From Arabidopsis thaliana (lineage: Eukaryota > Streptophyta > Magnoliopsida > Brassicales > Brassicaceae): DNA of 64,000 nt. A program made the position numbers and the translations under genes. Positions within the stretch are counted from its first letter, which is position 1, and each line of letters opens with the position of its first letter. The notes beneath the pieces were generated by a model. That model was not told the origin of the DNA, did not search any database, and saw only the letters and a program-made list of their open reading frames with translations. The stretch lies in contig NC_003076.8 in NCBI RefSeq assembly GCF_000001735.4, positions 23,439,835 through 23,503,834 of the forward strand. The letters are read 5' to 3'. Of the stretch, positions 11,082 to 22,294 are shown piece after piece.

Positions 11082-11424
11082 AAAGATTCTTGTTTTGTTT
11101 TCAAAGATCGGTTCTTTGTGTTCGGTAATAATGTAGTTTAAAGTTACACGAAACGTGTCTCTTTAGACACGTGTCAATGCATCTGACCGTTAATTTTGTT
11201 CCTTGACTTTTGGATCACTTCCATAAATGTCGTTTGCTGACACATGTTTCGGTATAGAAATGTCACGTTTGCAATAAGCCACCATTGGATAAGGTTTTTA
11301 AGTTTTCAAGTCACAATTGGATATGTTGTTCAATCAAGATAAGTAAATAAGCAAGCTAACTTTGATGTGAAGCTATGTTACAACAAGATCTATGAGGAGG
11401 AACAAAAGGTTCCGTCTTCTTATT
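11082..11424. promoter_or_regulatory. SKIP1 promoter with palindromic G-box
   Basis: GACACGTGTC at 11166-11175 is a perfect palindrome around CACGTG (11168-11173), about 90 bases upstream of the SKIP1 start. AACGTGTC at 11153-11160 is a second ACGT-core element close by. Such G-box pairs can bind bZIP or bHLH factors in ABA- or light-responsive promoters (known); the response itself is inference. Confidence 0.5.
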
Positions 11425-12629
11425 TTAGACTCTGAGAGCTGCGACAGGATCTTGCCATGAAATTTTCCTCTTATTTGATCCGTTTCCGCCATTCCTGCAA
11501 GAAGATGGCTTCACATCTTTCTGCTGCATCTCAATGCTACTGATCATTAATCTCTTACATGAATTACTTTCTTCAACTCTCGTGTTCTCTTGATTATTGT
11601 CCACTGCCTCTGTTTCTTGCTCTTCTTCTCCCTATATAAATCAATTTATGAGTAAAGACATGTTTGGTTTCTAAGTCTCTTCACAATCTGATTAAGAGTG
11701 AAAAATGTGCTTACAGATATCTGATTTAGATCAAACAAAGGAACTCTTCTCTTAGGACTGGTTTTGGTTTCATCGTGAGCCTTTTCCGAGTGGTTTAAGT
11801 CAGGAAGCGAAACATGCTTAGTTTCCGCCTCACTTTTGTTACTAGGAGACACTTCCACTCGGATCTTCTTCCCACCATTTGATCTTCTGACCTTTTTAAT
11901 CTCTTGTGGCTGGTCTTGTCTCAAATGTCTGTATCTCCGTCGCAGAAATCTGTTAAAGAGGTTATAAACGAACGATATATTAACAAGTGAGGAAAACATC
12001 AAAGGAAAGGACTAATGATATATTTTGTCAAGGATTGAAACTGTCTTTACCTGACTTCAGCCATTAGTGTTGCCTTTCTTTCTCGCACTGCCTGTAACCT
12101 TTTTCTCATAGCTTCGGTTTCCTAGTGTATATAATCAACCAACACACGTTAACAAAAGCTCATAACCAAATGATCTCAAAGATCAGAGTATCGAGCTGAT
12201 AATATGTACACAACAAGGTTTTAAATCCTAAAACTATGTTTAAGAGTTAAGACTAATAGAGATTTGCATAACTAACTACACATAGAAATCTTAATAAGTA
12301 ATTAACTTTGTTAAGGAAGCAGAAGCAATTAAACTTAAAAGTTTCTTCTTTCTATTATTTTAAAGAAGAAAGTTGTTCCTTTTTCCGGGTTTTCCGAGTA
12401 GCTCTGAGCCCAGATCAATCTTTGAGCAAATAAAATTACATTCTCAGATCCAGAGACAACTAAAACCAGACCCAGAAACTGAAACTTGATCTAAAACTCA
12501 AGAAAAGAGAGTTCGTACCATATGCAATTCTCCATAGTCTTGCATAAGGCTATGATGCCTAAACCTGACCTTTGGATCCTCGAAATGATTAGAGTTCAAG
12601 GGAGTGAAATCTCCGTGAGTTGGATTCAT
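11425..12629 (-). CDS. Small nuclear-type protein with coiled coil and two DLN (EAR-like) motifs
   Basis: Four frame-consistent exons, high to low: 12629-12519, 12121-12051, 11949-11715, 11631-11425; 207 residues. Start MNPTHGDFTPLNSNHFEDPK. Residues about 29-66 form a charged coiled coil (METEAMRKRLQAVRERKATL). Basic stretches follow (RFLRRRYRHLR, KKVRRSNGGKKIRVE). Two DLN motifs, SLPDLNHS and PLFDLNQIS, look like EAR repression motifs. The C-terminus KRKISWQDPVAALRV is a tail I associate with this plant-only family. I recall the locus carrying an rRNA small-subunit methyltransferase G description, but there is no SAM-binding or methyltransferase motif here. A transcriptional-repressor partner role is a guess. 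Confidence 0.85.
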
Positions 12630-13799
12630 CAGATGAGTAAATTACAGAATCACACAAGGAGAGAAAGAGAGAGATGAAGAGCAAAAGATGAAAACAGAGG
12701 AAAGAGAGAAATGAGAAAGAGGAAGGTTCTGGGTTTCGTGTAGAAGTCTAATATCAATGTGAGGAGAAGTCAGAGAAGGACAAAGAAGCAGAAAAGAAGG
12801 ACACATCATGTTGTTGCTGTTGTTGTTGTTGTTGTTGTTGTTGTTGTGAGAAGGAAAGAAAAGAAAAAAGAAAACAAAAATTAAAATAAAAGGCAAAATT
12901 TGCTTTTTTGGATGTGAGTGTGTTGGGTTGAGACAGCAGTGATGAAGATGGAAGCAGACTTATGCAGGAAATGGGTAATGACTTGTGGCACTAAGTAAAT
13001 TGTGTAATGGGTCAAAGAAAACACATAAAAGCAACTTCCTTTTTTAATAACATTTTATCAACTAGACAACTTTTTTTATATTAATGGGTTAGTTTGGTTA
13101 GAGAAATCTTGAAGAAACCAAACCTTTCTGTTTTGTTTCTTGTGTTCCATTGTCGTCTGTAAATATTAAGTTTATCTTCATTCAACTGGGTCCATTGTAT
13201 AGAGACCGATGAGAATGGAGGTTGAAATATATTTTTCAGACTTTTTAATATAATCCCTCAAGAAAAGTCAGATGGTGGAAGAGAAAAAAAAAGATTCGCC
13301 TTTTAGTTATTACTTAAAAAAATACGGATTTTGCAGAAAACTCTGTCTTGATTTCTGGAAACTGGTGCAAGGTTTTAGTTTTCTTCTATATAAAAAAAAA
13401 ATCTTCTTATTACGTCAATTGTTAAAAGATTGCCATCTCTTCACATGCATTCCATTTACTCTGTTACCCCAAAAAAAAATAAAGTTTAAGGCAATGACTT
13501 TTTGCGTTCACATCGATGATTCTAGTGTGTTTAATGCATCAGTTAGTCAGTGACCATCAGCTGATGCAATGGTGAAAAAGGGTTTGGTCACAATTAACAC
13601 ACAGCTCTGTAGTAACTGTAACGGTTAGCTTCTTCATTTTCACGAGCTTTGTTTCTATGGTAGTCACGTTTTAATTCATGGGAAGGATTTGTTTGGATTC
13701 AAGATGCCACTGACCTATCTTCTCTTATTTATTCTTGCAAATTCTCATCATATGATTAATCATCACAGAAACATAATTAAACTTTTTTGTATAACCAGA
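12630..13799. other. Divergent spacer between the DLN protein gene and ENODL10
   Basis: GA-rich sequence near 12650-12720 is probably 5' UTR of the minus-strand gene. The (TTG)n microsatellite at 12810-12848 is listed separately. The rest is AT-rich, with short A/T runs. ORFs here (for example 13272-13553) have Lys/Phe-rich composition typical of noncoding AT-rich DNA. In frame with ENODL10, a possible start at 13704 precedes the chosen start but would bury the signal peptide. Confidence 0.5.
12810..12848. repeat. (TTG)n trinucleotide microsatellite
   Basis: About 12 TTG units with one CTG interruption, reading as (CAA)n on the minus strand. It lies about 180 bases upstream of the minus-strand start at 12629, probably in that gene's 5' UTR. 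Confidence 0.9.
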
Positions 13800-14422
13800 A
13801 TGTCTTCAGTAATGATGTGTTGTTGTTTGCTTCTCTTGTTTGGTTTGTTGTCTGAAGGTAGAGAGATTCTGGTGGGAGGCAAATCTAACACATGGAAGGC
13901 TCCAGAATCTAGAGATGAAACACTAAACCAATGGTCAGGCAGAACAAGATTCAAAATTGGAGATTCTCTCTGTAAGTAATAAGATTTGACTTTGGTACAT
14001 GGCTCTGTTTTGTTTCTCATAAAAGTTCATTTTGTCTTTCAACAGTGTGGAAATACAATGCGGAGAATGATTCAGTGTTGCAAGTGAGACAAACAGATTA
14101 CGAGAGATGTGACAGATCAGAGCCAATAAGAGGATACAAAGATGGTCACACGAATATAGAGCTGAAGAGGTCAGGTCCTTTTTACTTCATAAGTGGAGAA
14201 GAAGGACATTGCCAAAGAGGAGAGAAGCTTCGTGTTGTTGTCTTGTCTCCAAATCACAACAGAAGCGTTGTTGATGCTCCTGCTCCTGTAAACATTGTCT
14301 TGTCTCCAAATTACAACAGAAGCGTTGCTGCTGCTCCTTTAAACGCTCATATCATGAACAAGGGAAGCCTGAACACAGCATGGAGTTTGCTTCTTCTTCT
14401 TCCATTAGGCCTTTTGGTTTAG
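13800..14422 (+). CDS. ENODL10: Early nodulin-like protein 10, GPI-anchored phytocyanin
   Basis: Cell-surface arabinogalactan-type phytocyanin. Two exons, 13800-13971 and 14046-14422, 182 residues. The signal peptide is MSSVMMCCCLLLLFGLLSEG. The plastocyanin-like domain spans about residues 20-125, with the two disulfide cysteines in DYERCDR and GHCQRGEKL. The upper copper-binding His position is not a His (NDSVLQV), so it is probably non-copper, as usual for this subfamily. A Ser/Pro/Ala stretch follows with a 19-residue duplication (VLSPNHNRSV.. and VLSPNYNRSV..). The hydrophobic tail WSLLLLLPLGLLV is a GPI signal. An in-frame ATG at 13704 exists upstream, but starting there would not put the signal peptide at the N-terminus. 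Confidence 0.92.
14241..14338 (+). repeat. Tandem 57-bp coding duplication in ENODL10
   Basis: TCTTGTCTCCAAAT starts at 14241 and again at 14298, 57 bases (19 codons) apart. Each unit encodes VLSPN-H/Y-NRSV plus an Ala/Pro run in the glycomodule part of ENODL10. The second unit is truncated and followed by the GPI tail. Confidence 0.85.
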
Positions 14423-14566
14423 TCTTGTGAATTACCTCTAGCCAATTCGGTTCGATTTCGGTTTGTATTTTCCGGTTTACTTGTTACTTTGGCTTGTGAT
14501 TTAGTCTTGTTTCTTAGCCAATTCGGTTCGATTTCGGTTTGTAAGTTTACTTGTTTCTTTGCATTA
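14418..14566 (+). repeat. Imperfect direct repeat in the ENODL10 3' flank
   Basis: TTTAGTCTTGT occurs at 14418 and 14500, and GCCAATTCGGTTCGATTTCG at 14441 and 14517, the latter continuing GTTTGTA and then a shared TTTACTTGTT. Copy length is about 70-80 bases with small indels. The first copy begins at the ENODL10 stop codon (TTTAG), so it was built from the coding end and 3' UTR. Confidence 0.8.
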
Positions 14567-14690
14567 CTCTGTCTGAGTGTTTAATACAATGTTAGTTTTG
14601 GTTAATATCCTAAATTCAAATTGGAAAGAAAACATTAAAGGCCGGATCGGTTATACAACTGTGGAATTTGGAAACAAATGTTATTATAAG

Positions 14691-14726
14691 TGGGCCTAAT
14701 GGGAACTTCTGCCCATTAAAGGCCCA
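14691..14726. promoter_or_regulatory. Site II cluster upstream of APO2
   Basis: TGGGCC at 14691-14696, GCCCA at 14711-14715 and GGCCCA at 14721-14726, about 130-165 bases before the APO2 start. Such clusters are known TCP-type elements in promoters of organelle and ribosome genes. A two-codon upstream ORF (ATG GTT TAA) sits at 14830-14838 in the leader. Confidence 0.6.
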
Positions 14727-14855
14727 TTATTTGAACTTATTAGCTTTAAGCTTGTCCACGATTTACATTAGCTATCTTCTTCGTCTCCGGGACTGAGACC
14801 GCTCTCTCTTCCTTATCCTCCATCTTCCAATGGTTTAATCCAGCAACTGTCGACG

Positions 14856-16520
14856 ATGTCGATAACGTACTCCGCTATTTCCTGTAAGTTTCTTCCTCAC
14901 TGTGTGTCGAATCCGTCCTCAATGCTCAATTTTATCCATTTATTGTGAGACTGTGATTGATTTTGGTTTCCGTTGTTTTATCCAGCTAGTACAGTTTCTG
15001 GGTTTTCACCAAAAAGTGTACCTTTTGCTATTCATAGCGTAACCAGGAGGCAATTTCTTAATCCCAACACGTTTTATAGATTTGGGTTCTCTCCTTCTCT
15101 TCAGGTCAGATTCCTTTACTAGTCAGTATCATCCAATTCTCCAGACTCTGCTTCGTTGTTGTTTTGGTTCTTAGAATTAGACCACACTTCGTTGCTTCCC
15201 TTTGAAGTAGAGAGTCAATGTTTACTGTTATGTGCGGATATGTTGTGCAGGGAAGTAGCATTGAGTTTAGCCTTCAGTTGAATTCAAGAGTTGTGCTTAG
15301 TAAAGAGCGTCGATCTCTGCCATTAGTTGTGAGAAATGATCGTCCTCAGAATGAAGACTTACCTAAGCAGTACACAAGGCGAGAGAAGAAACCTTTCCCA
15401 GTCCCTATTGTGGACCTGAGACGAGCTGCGAGGGAGAGAGTCAAGAACAACAAAGACAAACCTAAGAGACCTCTACCTCCGCCTAAAAATGGTATGGTTG
15501 TGAAGAGCCTTGTGCCTCTTGCTTATAAAGTATACAATGCAAGAATCAGATTGATCAACAATCTCCACCGGCTTATGAAAGTTGTTCGTGTTAATGCTTG
15601 TGGGTAAAAATTCTCTTCTTCTTCTTGTTTCATTTTTGGTCTGTTTTGAGTATGGCCTTTTTTTGATGTTGTATGATTGGTCTCTTAGGTGGTGCAATGA
15701 GATTCATGTTGGACCTTATGGGCATCCATTTAAGTCGTGTAAAGGTCCCAATACTTCCCAAAGGAAAGGTCTTCATGAATGGACTAACTCGGTTATTGAG
15801 GACGTTATTGTTCCTCTTGAAGCCTATCACCTTTTTGACCGCCTTGGCAAGCGTATCCGTCATGATGAAAGATTCTCGATTCCCCGAGTTCCTGCTGTAG
15901 TTGAGCTCTGCATTCAGGGCGGCGTTGAAATACCCGAATTTCCAGCAAAAAGGAGAAGAAAACCGATTATCCGCATTGGCAAAAGCGAGTTTGTTGATGC
16001 AGATGAAACTGAATTGCCTGATCCAGAGCCTCAGCCTCCTCCAGTGCCATTGTTAACTGAGTTACCTGTCTCAGAGATCACTCCCCCATCTAGCGAAGAA
16101 GAAACAGTCTCCTTAGCCGAAGAAACATTACAGGCCTGGGAAGAAATGAGAGCAGGAGCCAAAAAGCTGATGAGGATGTACAGGGTTAGGGTCTGTGGGT
16201 ACTGTCCAGAGGTTCACGTAGGTCCAACGGGACACAAGGCCCAGAACTGTGGTGCATTCAAGCACCAACAGCGGAATGGCCAGCATGGTTGGCAATCTGC
16301 AGTACTTGACGACTTGATACCGCCAAGATATGTTTGGCATGTTCCTGATGTGAATGGGCCACCGATGCAGCGAGAGCTACGAAGCTTCTACGGGCAAGCA
16401 CCTGCTGTTGTGGAGATATGTGCTCAGGCTGGCGCTGTTGTACCTGAGCATTATAGAGCTACAATGAGACTGGAGGTTGGAATTCCTTCGAGTGTGAAAG
16501 AAGCTGAGATGGTTGTTTGA
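14856..16520 (+). CDS. APO2: APO2, plastid APO RNA-binding protein
   Basis: Member of the plant-specific APO family (ACCUMULATION OF PHOTOSYSTEM ONE), organellar proteins implicated in intron splicing and photosystem I accumulation. Exons 14856-14883, 14986-15104, 15251-15603, 15689-16520; 443 residues. The N-terminus (MSITYSAISSSTVSG, then Ser/Arg/Phe-rich to about residue 75) resembles a plastid transit peptide. Two APO repeats, each with conserved Cys and His suited to zinc binding: ACGWCNEIHVGPYGHPFKSC near residue 165, and VCGYCPEVHVGPTGHKAQNC near residue 335. Each is followed by an RxGxHxW element. An acidic/Pro linker separates them. The start is the first ATG after a two-codon uORF. 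Confidence 0.93.
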
Positions 16521-17281
16521 TATGTAGAAGACCTTGTAAACTTCTTCTTGTACAAAATCCTCCATTCCACCTTGTGTTGTATAATAATATCACAGCCCAG
16601 GTCTTTTTGACTTTTGAAGGACAAAAAAAACAATCCACGCTAATCCTATTATCAAGGGTAAAAATGTCATTTGCTTCGTTTTCATCTTTTCTCGTTGCCA
16701 TTTTCTTTTTTTTGTCTGTGTCAAGTCGATACCACTTGTCTGGTAGCTTTATACCCACTTTCATCTTTTTCATGTTCGTAGTTGTTCCTCTGGTTATCCT
16801 CATCAACGGGACCCTTGAAACCGTGTAGCCATGTAAGCCTTTGTCTTTGTCTCTTTCTCTTGCTTCAGCAAGTTCACGTCTGCTCTATTTCTAATTTTGT
16901 TCTAAGATTCAATTCTCCTTTTTTCTATGCGAGAAATTTAAGATTGGTTCTCTAGCTCTACCTCTTTAAATTTGTTACTATGTGTCGGTGTCCATCATTC
17001 ATCAAATTTTTTCCTTTTTTATCCATTTGAGTTGATGTAATGATGTTGCTTCGCTTCATACTGGTCAGAGTTAGTCTAATCTTCATTTTAGCACAACTTG
17101 ACAACTTCATATGGTTATGACTTATTTTTACTTGGGTCTTTCAAAGGTTAAGTATTTTAGTCTTATTTTGGGATGATGCAGCTTGCTTAATGATTAGAGT
17201 CTTAAAGCTGTGCTCTTTCTTCATCGATTTGAGCAAGTGATCTTGGAAGGCTCTTGAGTTCTGAATTCCTTGTAAGCAATC
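16521..17281. other. Spacer: APO2 3' UTR and T-rich CNGC5 upstream region
   Basis: T-rich sequence with many short pyrimidine runs, probably APO2 3' UTR followed by CNGC5 promoter and leader. Contains an ATG-initiated 54-codon ORF at 16664-16828 that I regard as composition-driven. No RNA gene recognised. Confidence 0.5.
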
Positions 17282-20200
17282 ATGGCAGGGAAAAGAGAAA
17301 ACTTTGTGAGGTTAGTGCTGCATCCTTTTGTTTTAATACAAAGATCTGAAGTTTGAATGTGAGAAACGTATTGATTTGGCAATGGTTGTTTCTGATTTGT
17401 TTCCTTATGAAAGTATAGTGTGATTGTACTGAACTATAGCTTGTTGGTGCATAGTAATCTGAAAGTGGTGTTGTTCATACCTTTTATAGGGTGGATGATT
17501 TGGACTCTAGGTTACCATCATCATCTGTAGCCTTCCAACAGAACTACGCCTCCAATTTCAGTGGACAACTTCATCCTATTCATGCAAGCAATGAAACTTC
17601 TAGATCCTTCAAGAAAGGTATCCAGAAGGGTTCCAAAGGGCTTAAGTCGATCGGACGTTCACTTGGTTTCGGTGTTTATCGAGCAGTGTTCCCAGAAGAC
17701 CTTAAAGTATCTGAAAAGAAGATATTTGATCCTCAGGATAAATTCCTTTTGTATTGCAATAAATTATTCGTTGCGTCATGTATTCTTTCAGTGTTTGTGG
17801 ACCCTTTTTTCTTCTATCTTCCTGTGATTAATGCTGAGTCCAAGTGCCTGGGTATTGACAGAAAACTGGCTATCACAGCAAGTACATTGCGGACTTTTAT
17901 CGATGTGTTTTATCTCGCTCACATGGCTCTCCAGCTTAGGACTGCTTATATTGCACCTTCATCACGGGTCTTTGGGCGAGGTGAACTCGTGATTGATCCT
18001 GCACAGATAGCAAAGAGATATCTACAACGTTGGTTTATTATTGACTTTCTCTCAGTACTTCCTCTCCCTCAGGTTGGTTAATATAAGTTTTGATCATTTC
18101 AGTAAATTGTGTGTTGGAAAACATCATTGCTTAATTTGTTGAAAGGGTGCAGTAGCCAGTAGTTGGTGATCAGACATCTCTGTCAAGCGCTTTCTAGTTC
18201 TAGATTTACAGTACTCATTTTGTGTATGTGCAGATTGTAGTTTGGAGGTTCTTGCAAAGTTCAAATGGGTCGGATGTATTGGCTACAAAGCAGGCCTTGC
18301 TTTTCATTGTTTTGGTCCAGTATATACCGCGATTCCTACGTGTCTTACCCTTGACGTCAGAATTGAAAAGGACAGCAGGTGTCTTTGCTGAAACGGCTTG
18401 GGCTGGTGCCGCTTATTATCTGCTTTTATATATGCTTGCAAGTCATGTGAGTTTATATACCTTTTTCATTTTAAGACGTTGCTTGTACTATTCAATGCTT
18501 GCCCATTCACCATGAGTTATGTGACTGTGGCACCAAAAGTGCAAAACAAGGAAATATTTGCATATCCGTTTCACTGTTATGAACTTATGTTCAAATGTTT
18601 AGTTTCCTAAGACATGTAAAGGAGCTTATTGAGCTTTCTGGTTAAGCCGTCTATGCTTACCTTTGATGTTCTATGCAACCTTTCGTTTTATCTTAGTTGA
18701 TGTTCATGCCTCATGGGATCACAAATGTCAAGTTTCTTATGACGAGCAACTCTGATTGTATAGCTTATTTACTCTTCAATAATAGTATTGACTTGGTAAG
18801 TGCTATTTTGATTGAGCCACTGTTTCGTATCTTGCAGATAGTTGGAGCTTTTTGGTACCTTTTAGCCTTAGAACGTAACGACGCCTGCTGGCAGGAGGCC
18901 TGTATAGATGCAGGGAATTGCAGCACAGATTTCTTGTACTGTGGCAATCAAAACATGGACGGCTATGCTGTTTGGAACAGAGCCAAGGAATCTGTTCTTA
19001 AGTCCAAGTGCCGAGCTGACCTCGATGATAATAATCCTCCATTTGACTTTGGGATTTATACACAGGCTTTATCGTCTGGAATTGTCTCGTCCCAAAACTT
19101 CATCGTAAAATATTGTTATTGTTTGTGGTGGGGCCTTCAGAACTTGAGGTAACCATGTTCTATCACTATTCAGTCGAAAGACTATTGCTTTGATCTTACC
19201 AATTCTCACTAAACTCGGCTCCTTTATCAAAGTTATGCGTCTATGAGTTTCAGATATTCATATAGTACTTCTCATTGTTGCACCACAGTACACTTGGACA
19301 AGGGCTTGAAACCAGTACATACCCAATGGAGATTATATTTTCCATATCTCTCGCCATTTCTGGGTTGATCCTCTTTGCTCTTCTCATTGGAAACATGCAG
19401 GTGAGTAATTATGGTGCAACCTTAGCTACTTTCGTGATCATTAGAAATTTCTTGTAAGCTCTTTCAATGGAAGCATCATGCATAATTTGTTTCCTCTGCA
19501 TAATGACTATCTAACAACATTTTGCAATCTTGGGACAGACATATCTCCAATCTCTTACCATCCGGCTTGAAGAAATGAGAGTAAAGAGGCGTGATTCAGA
19601 ACAATGGATGCATCACAGAATGTTACCACAAGATCTTAGGGAGCGTGTGAGGCGCTATGACCAGTATAAATGGTTGGAGACACGTGGTGTAGATGAAGAG
19701 TATCTCGTTCAGAATCTTCCCAAGGATCTCCGGAGAGACATCAAGCGGCATCTCTGTCTGGCTTTAGTGCGAAGGGTAAGTTCTCCCCGCTGTTCCTTAT
19801 TCAAGCTTCTCACATAGATCACACACCCTTTTGAACATCTAGGACCCATTGAATAACAGTCGGCTCATAACTAAAACGAGCTCTTGACCATCGACAAGCT
19901 AGCTTGGTTCATGATACGTTTTTACCATAATATTAGGTTCCATTGTTTAAGAGCATGGACGACAAGCTGCTGGATGCGATCTGTATGCGGCTGAAACCAT
20001 GCTTGTTCACAGAGAGTACCTACTTAGTGCGGGAAGGAGATCCTGTAGACGAGATGCTATTCATAATACGTGGTCGCCTCGAGAGTGTGACAACAGATGG
20101 AGGCAGGAGCGGTTTCTTCAACCGCAGTCTCCTGAAAGAAGGAGAATTCTGCGGGGAAGAGCTTCTGACATGGGCATTGGATCCAAAATCAGGTGTAAAT

Positions 20201-20605
20201 CTCCCGTCTTCCACGAGGACCGTGAAAGCTCTGACAGAAGTAGAGGCGTTTGCGCTGACCTCAGAGGAGCTGAAGTTTGTAGCAAGCCAGTTCCGGCGCT
20301 TACATAGCAGGCAAGTGCAGCACACATTCAGGTTTTACTCTCACCAATGGAGGACTTGGGCTGCTTGTTTCATCCAGGCTGCCTGGCGTAGATACTGCAA
20401 GAGGAAGAAAATGGAAGAGGCAGAAGCCGAGGCCGCGGCTGTGTCCAGCTCAACCGCTGGACCTTCATACTCCATTGGGGCTGCATTTCTTGCCACTAAG
20501 TTTGCGGCTAATGCGCTTCGCACCATTCACAGGAACCGGAACACAAAGATTAGGGATTTGGTGAAGCTGCAGAAGCCTCCTGAGCCTGATTTCACTGCTG
20601 ACTGA
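17282..20605 (+). CDS. CNGC5: Cyclic nucleotide-gated ion channel 5
   Basis: Plasma-membrane Ca2+-permeable cation channel subunit; CNGC5 is linked to guard-cell and root-hair Ca2+ currents (known). Exons 17282-17310, 17490-18072, 18234-18446, 18838-19148, 19289-19400, 19539-19775, 19937-20605; 717 residues, the length I remember. A cytosolic N-terminus precedes six membrane segments from about residue 95 (KLFVASCILSVFVDPFFFYL). The pore loop lies in the stretch CLWWGLQNLSTLGQG, before the last membrane helix (PMEIIFSISLAISGLILFAL). A C-linker with HHRMLPQDLRERVRRYDQYK follows. The cyclic-nucleotide-binding domain contains a phosphate-binding cassette (LLKEGEFCGEELLTW). A calmodulin-binding IQ motif follows (FIQAAWRRYCKRK). 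The tiny first exon gives MAGKRENFVR. Confidence 0.97.
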
Positions 20606-20930
20606 TGATTGAGCAGCTTGTAGACATTATTGTTTATAATTTATGGGAATCATTACGGTTGAGATAAACAAATATTGCTTGGCTTTAAAGCTGCTTGTGC
20701 TGTCTGTAAAATTAATATATGAAGTGTAGAAACAAAGAGATTATAGCCGTTGGATTTAATAAATGTACGGTTAGGATCATATGCCGGTTAAAGAATGGGT
20801 CTATTGGGCCTTTTAATGAAGCCCACAATATATTCACGGTGACATGCTCCGGTCCCAAGGTAGAGAGAAGTTGCGATTGATTTCGGTGAAAGAATTAAGA
20901 ATCGATCGGACTTGGAGAAGAGAAGAGAAG
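20606..20930. promoter_or_regulatory. CNGC5 3' end and PSMD9-like promoter with site II elements
   Basis: TGGGCC at 20805-20810 and AGCCCA at 20820-20825 lie about 105-125 bases before the start at 20931. The leader has an in-frame ATG at 20844 that could add 29 residues. No other gene seen. Confidence 0.55.
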
Positions 20931-22294
20931 ATGGTTGGCGCGAATCTGAAAGCGGAGACGATGGCTCTAATGGACAAGAGAACAGCCATGGAGACGGAGA
21001 TGAACTCTATTGTCGAACGTCTCTGCAATCCCGGTGGTCCTGGTCTCTCCGGCAATCTCATCGACTCGGAGGTACTGTATCTGCGTCCTCACTCTTCTCT
21101 AATCTTAACCGAAAATTCTGCTTAATTTTCTCCTTTGATTCGTTTGCTTATGGCAGGGATTTCCTCGGGAAGATATTGACATTCCCATGGTGAGAACTGA
21201 GCGCCGTCGTCTTGCTGGTGATTTCTCTTTTCTTGTGCTGAATTAGTCCATAGTTAGGGTGAGACTACAACTCCAAGGTTAGTTTAAACTTAGGAAACAT
21301 AGCAGAATCATACTGATTATATGTAGTTTAGGTTTTTGTCTTGGCTAGTTGGCTTGAGGTTTATTCATAGTTTTGTGAGCTGGAAATGAGATTGAAAGGA
21401 ATCAAGCTTGATGTGTAGCTTCTACAGTGAACCAGTTGTTAAGTTTTTCCCTACTTCTTCCGTTTTGAGTTGGTTTATTTATCTGAAATAGTTTCTACAC
21501 CCACACAGAGTTAAGGAGTGAGCACGGGGAGATAACGGAAAAGATAAATGTGAACATTCAAATTCTTCATTCAGTGAGGCCTACATCTAGAGCTTCATCC
21601 ACAAAAGATTCAGGTATGACTGTACAGGAAGAAGCTCCAAATTTCAGCTTGGAATCTTTGATTGGCTTAATCATCTTTTCTGATTCTGGTCCTTTTTCTT
21701 AAGGCTATGATTAATAGAAGTTCATTTTATAGTTTGAAACCATATGCACGACGTGGGTGGATACAAAGCTTATGAATAGATAATGATGCAGGTCCAGAAG
21801 AAACAAGCTTGTCAGGTGCTGCAGTAAATTCTTTATCTGCCTCCATGCAGACATCTGGCTTCAGTGTTACTTCCGGTCCCATGGATGTGGATGTGGTTAC
21901 TAGTATTCCCTTTGCAATGGTTGATGAGATAAACGAGTCATCTCCAGCAGCAGAGGGTGGATTACAGCTTGGAGATCAGGTTTTGAAATTTGGCAACGTG
22001 GAGGGTGGTGACAACCTGTTGCAAAGGCTTGCCGCTGAAGCTCAGTCTAACCAGGGACAAGCCGTTTCTGTTCAAGTTATGAGGCAAGGTGCAAAAGTCG
22101 TCTTATCTGTCACACCAAGGATATGGCAAGGCAGAGGTCTATTGGGGTACATACTGATACTGCTAATATACTTCAATAGTTGATCTTTTTACAAAAGAGA
22201 AGGAAACAAACATTTCTCCTTGTCAACTGATGAATTGTTAACTCTTTCCCATATGATATTCTTCCATTGCAGGTGCCATTTCCGTTTGGTATGA
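20931..22294 (+). CDS. 26S proteasome assembly chaperone, PSMD9/Nas2 type
   Basis: Homologue of p27/Nas2, which binds the Rpt5 ATPase C-terminus during assembly of the 19S base (known of the family). Exons 20931-21071, 21157-21217, 21509-21613, 21792-22146, 22273-22294; 227 residues. The N-terminal helical pair is seen in LKAETMALMDKRTAMETEM and the RTERRRLAELRSEHGEI stretch. A PDZ-like domain occupies about residues 125-222 (PFAMVDEINESSPAAEGGL, LQLGDQVLKFGNV), the region that grips the Rpt C-terminus. The last exon is only 22 bases and encodes HFRLV. MVGANLKAE was chosen as start by analogy with family N-termini; the ATG at 20844 (MLRSQGREK) is in frame without stops and is an alternative. 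Confidence 0.92.

Noticed and set aside
13272-13553. 93-codon ORF in the spacer before ENODL10
   Set aside because: Lys/Phe-rich composition of AT-rich DNA, no signal or domain, no promoter.
15582-15688. Apparent start MFVLMLVGKNSLLL for the second APO2 reading frame
   Set aside because: This is intron sequence in frame with exon 4; the GG/GTAAAA donor and TTAG acceptor joins CGWCNEI without it.
16664-16828. 54-codon ORF with two hydrophobic stretches (MSFASFSSFLVAIFFFL..) upstream of CNGC5
   Set aside because: The region is T-rich, which yields Phe/Leu/Ser/Val codons by chance; no promoter or conservation evidence. More likely 3' UTR or leader.
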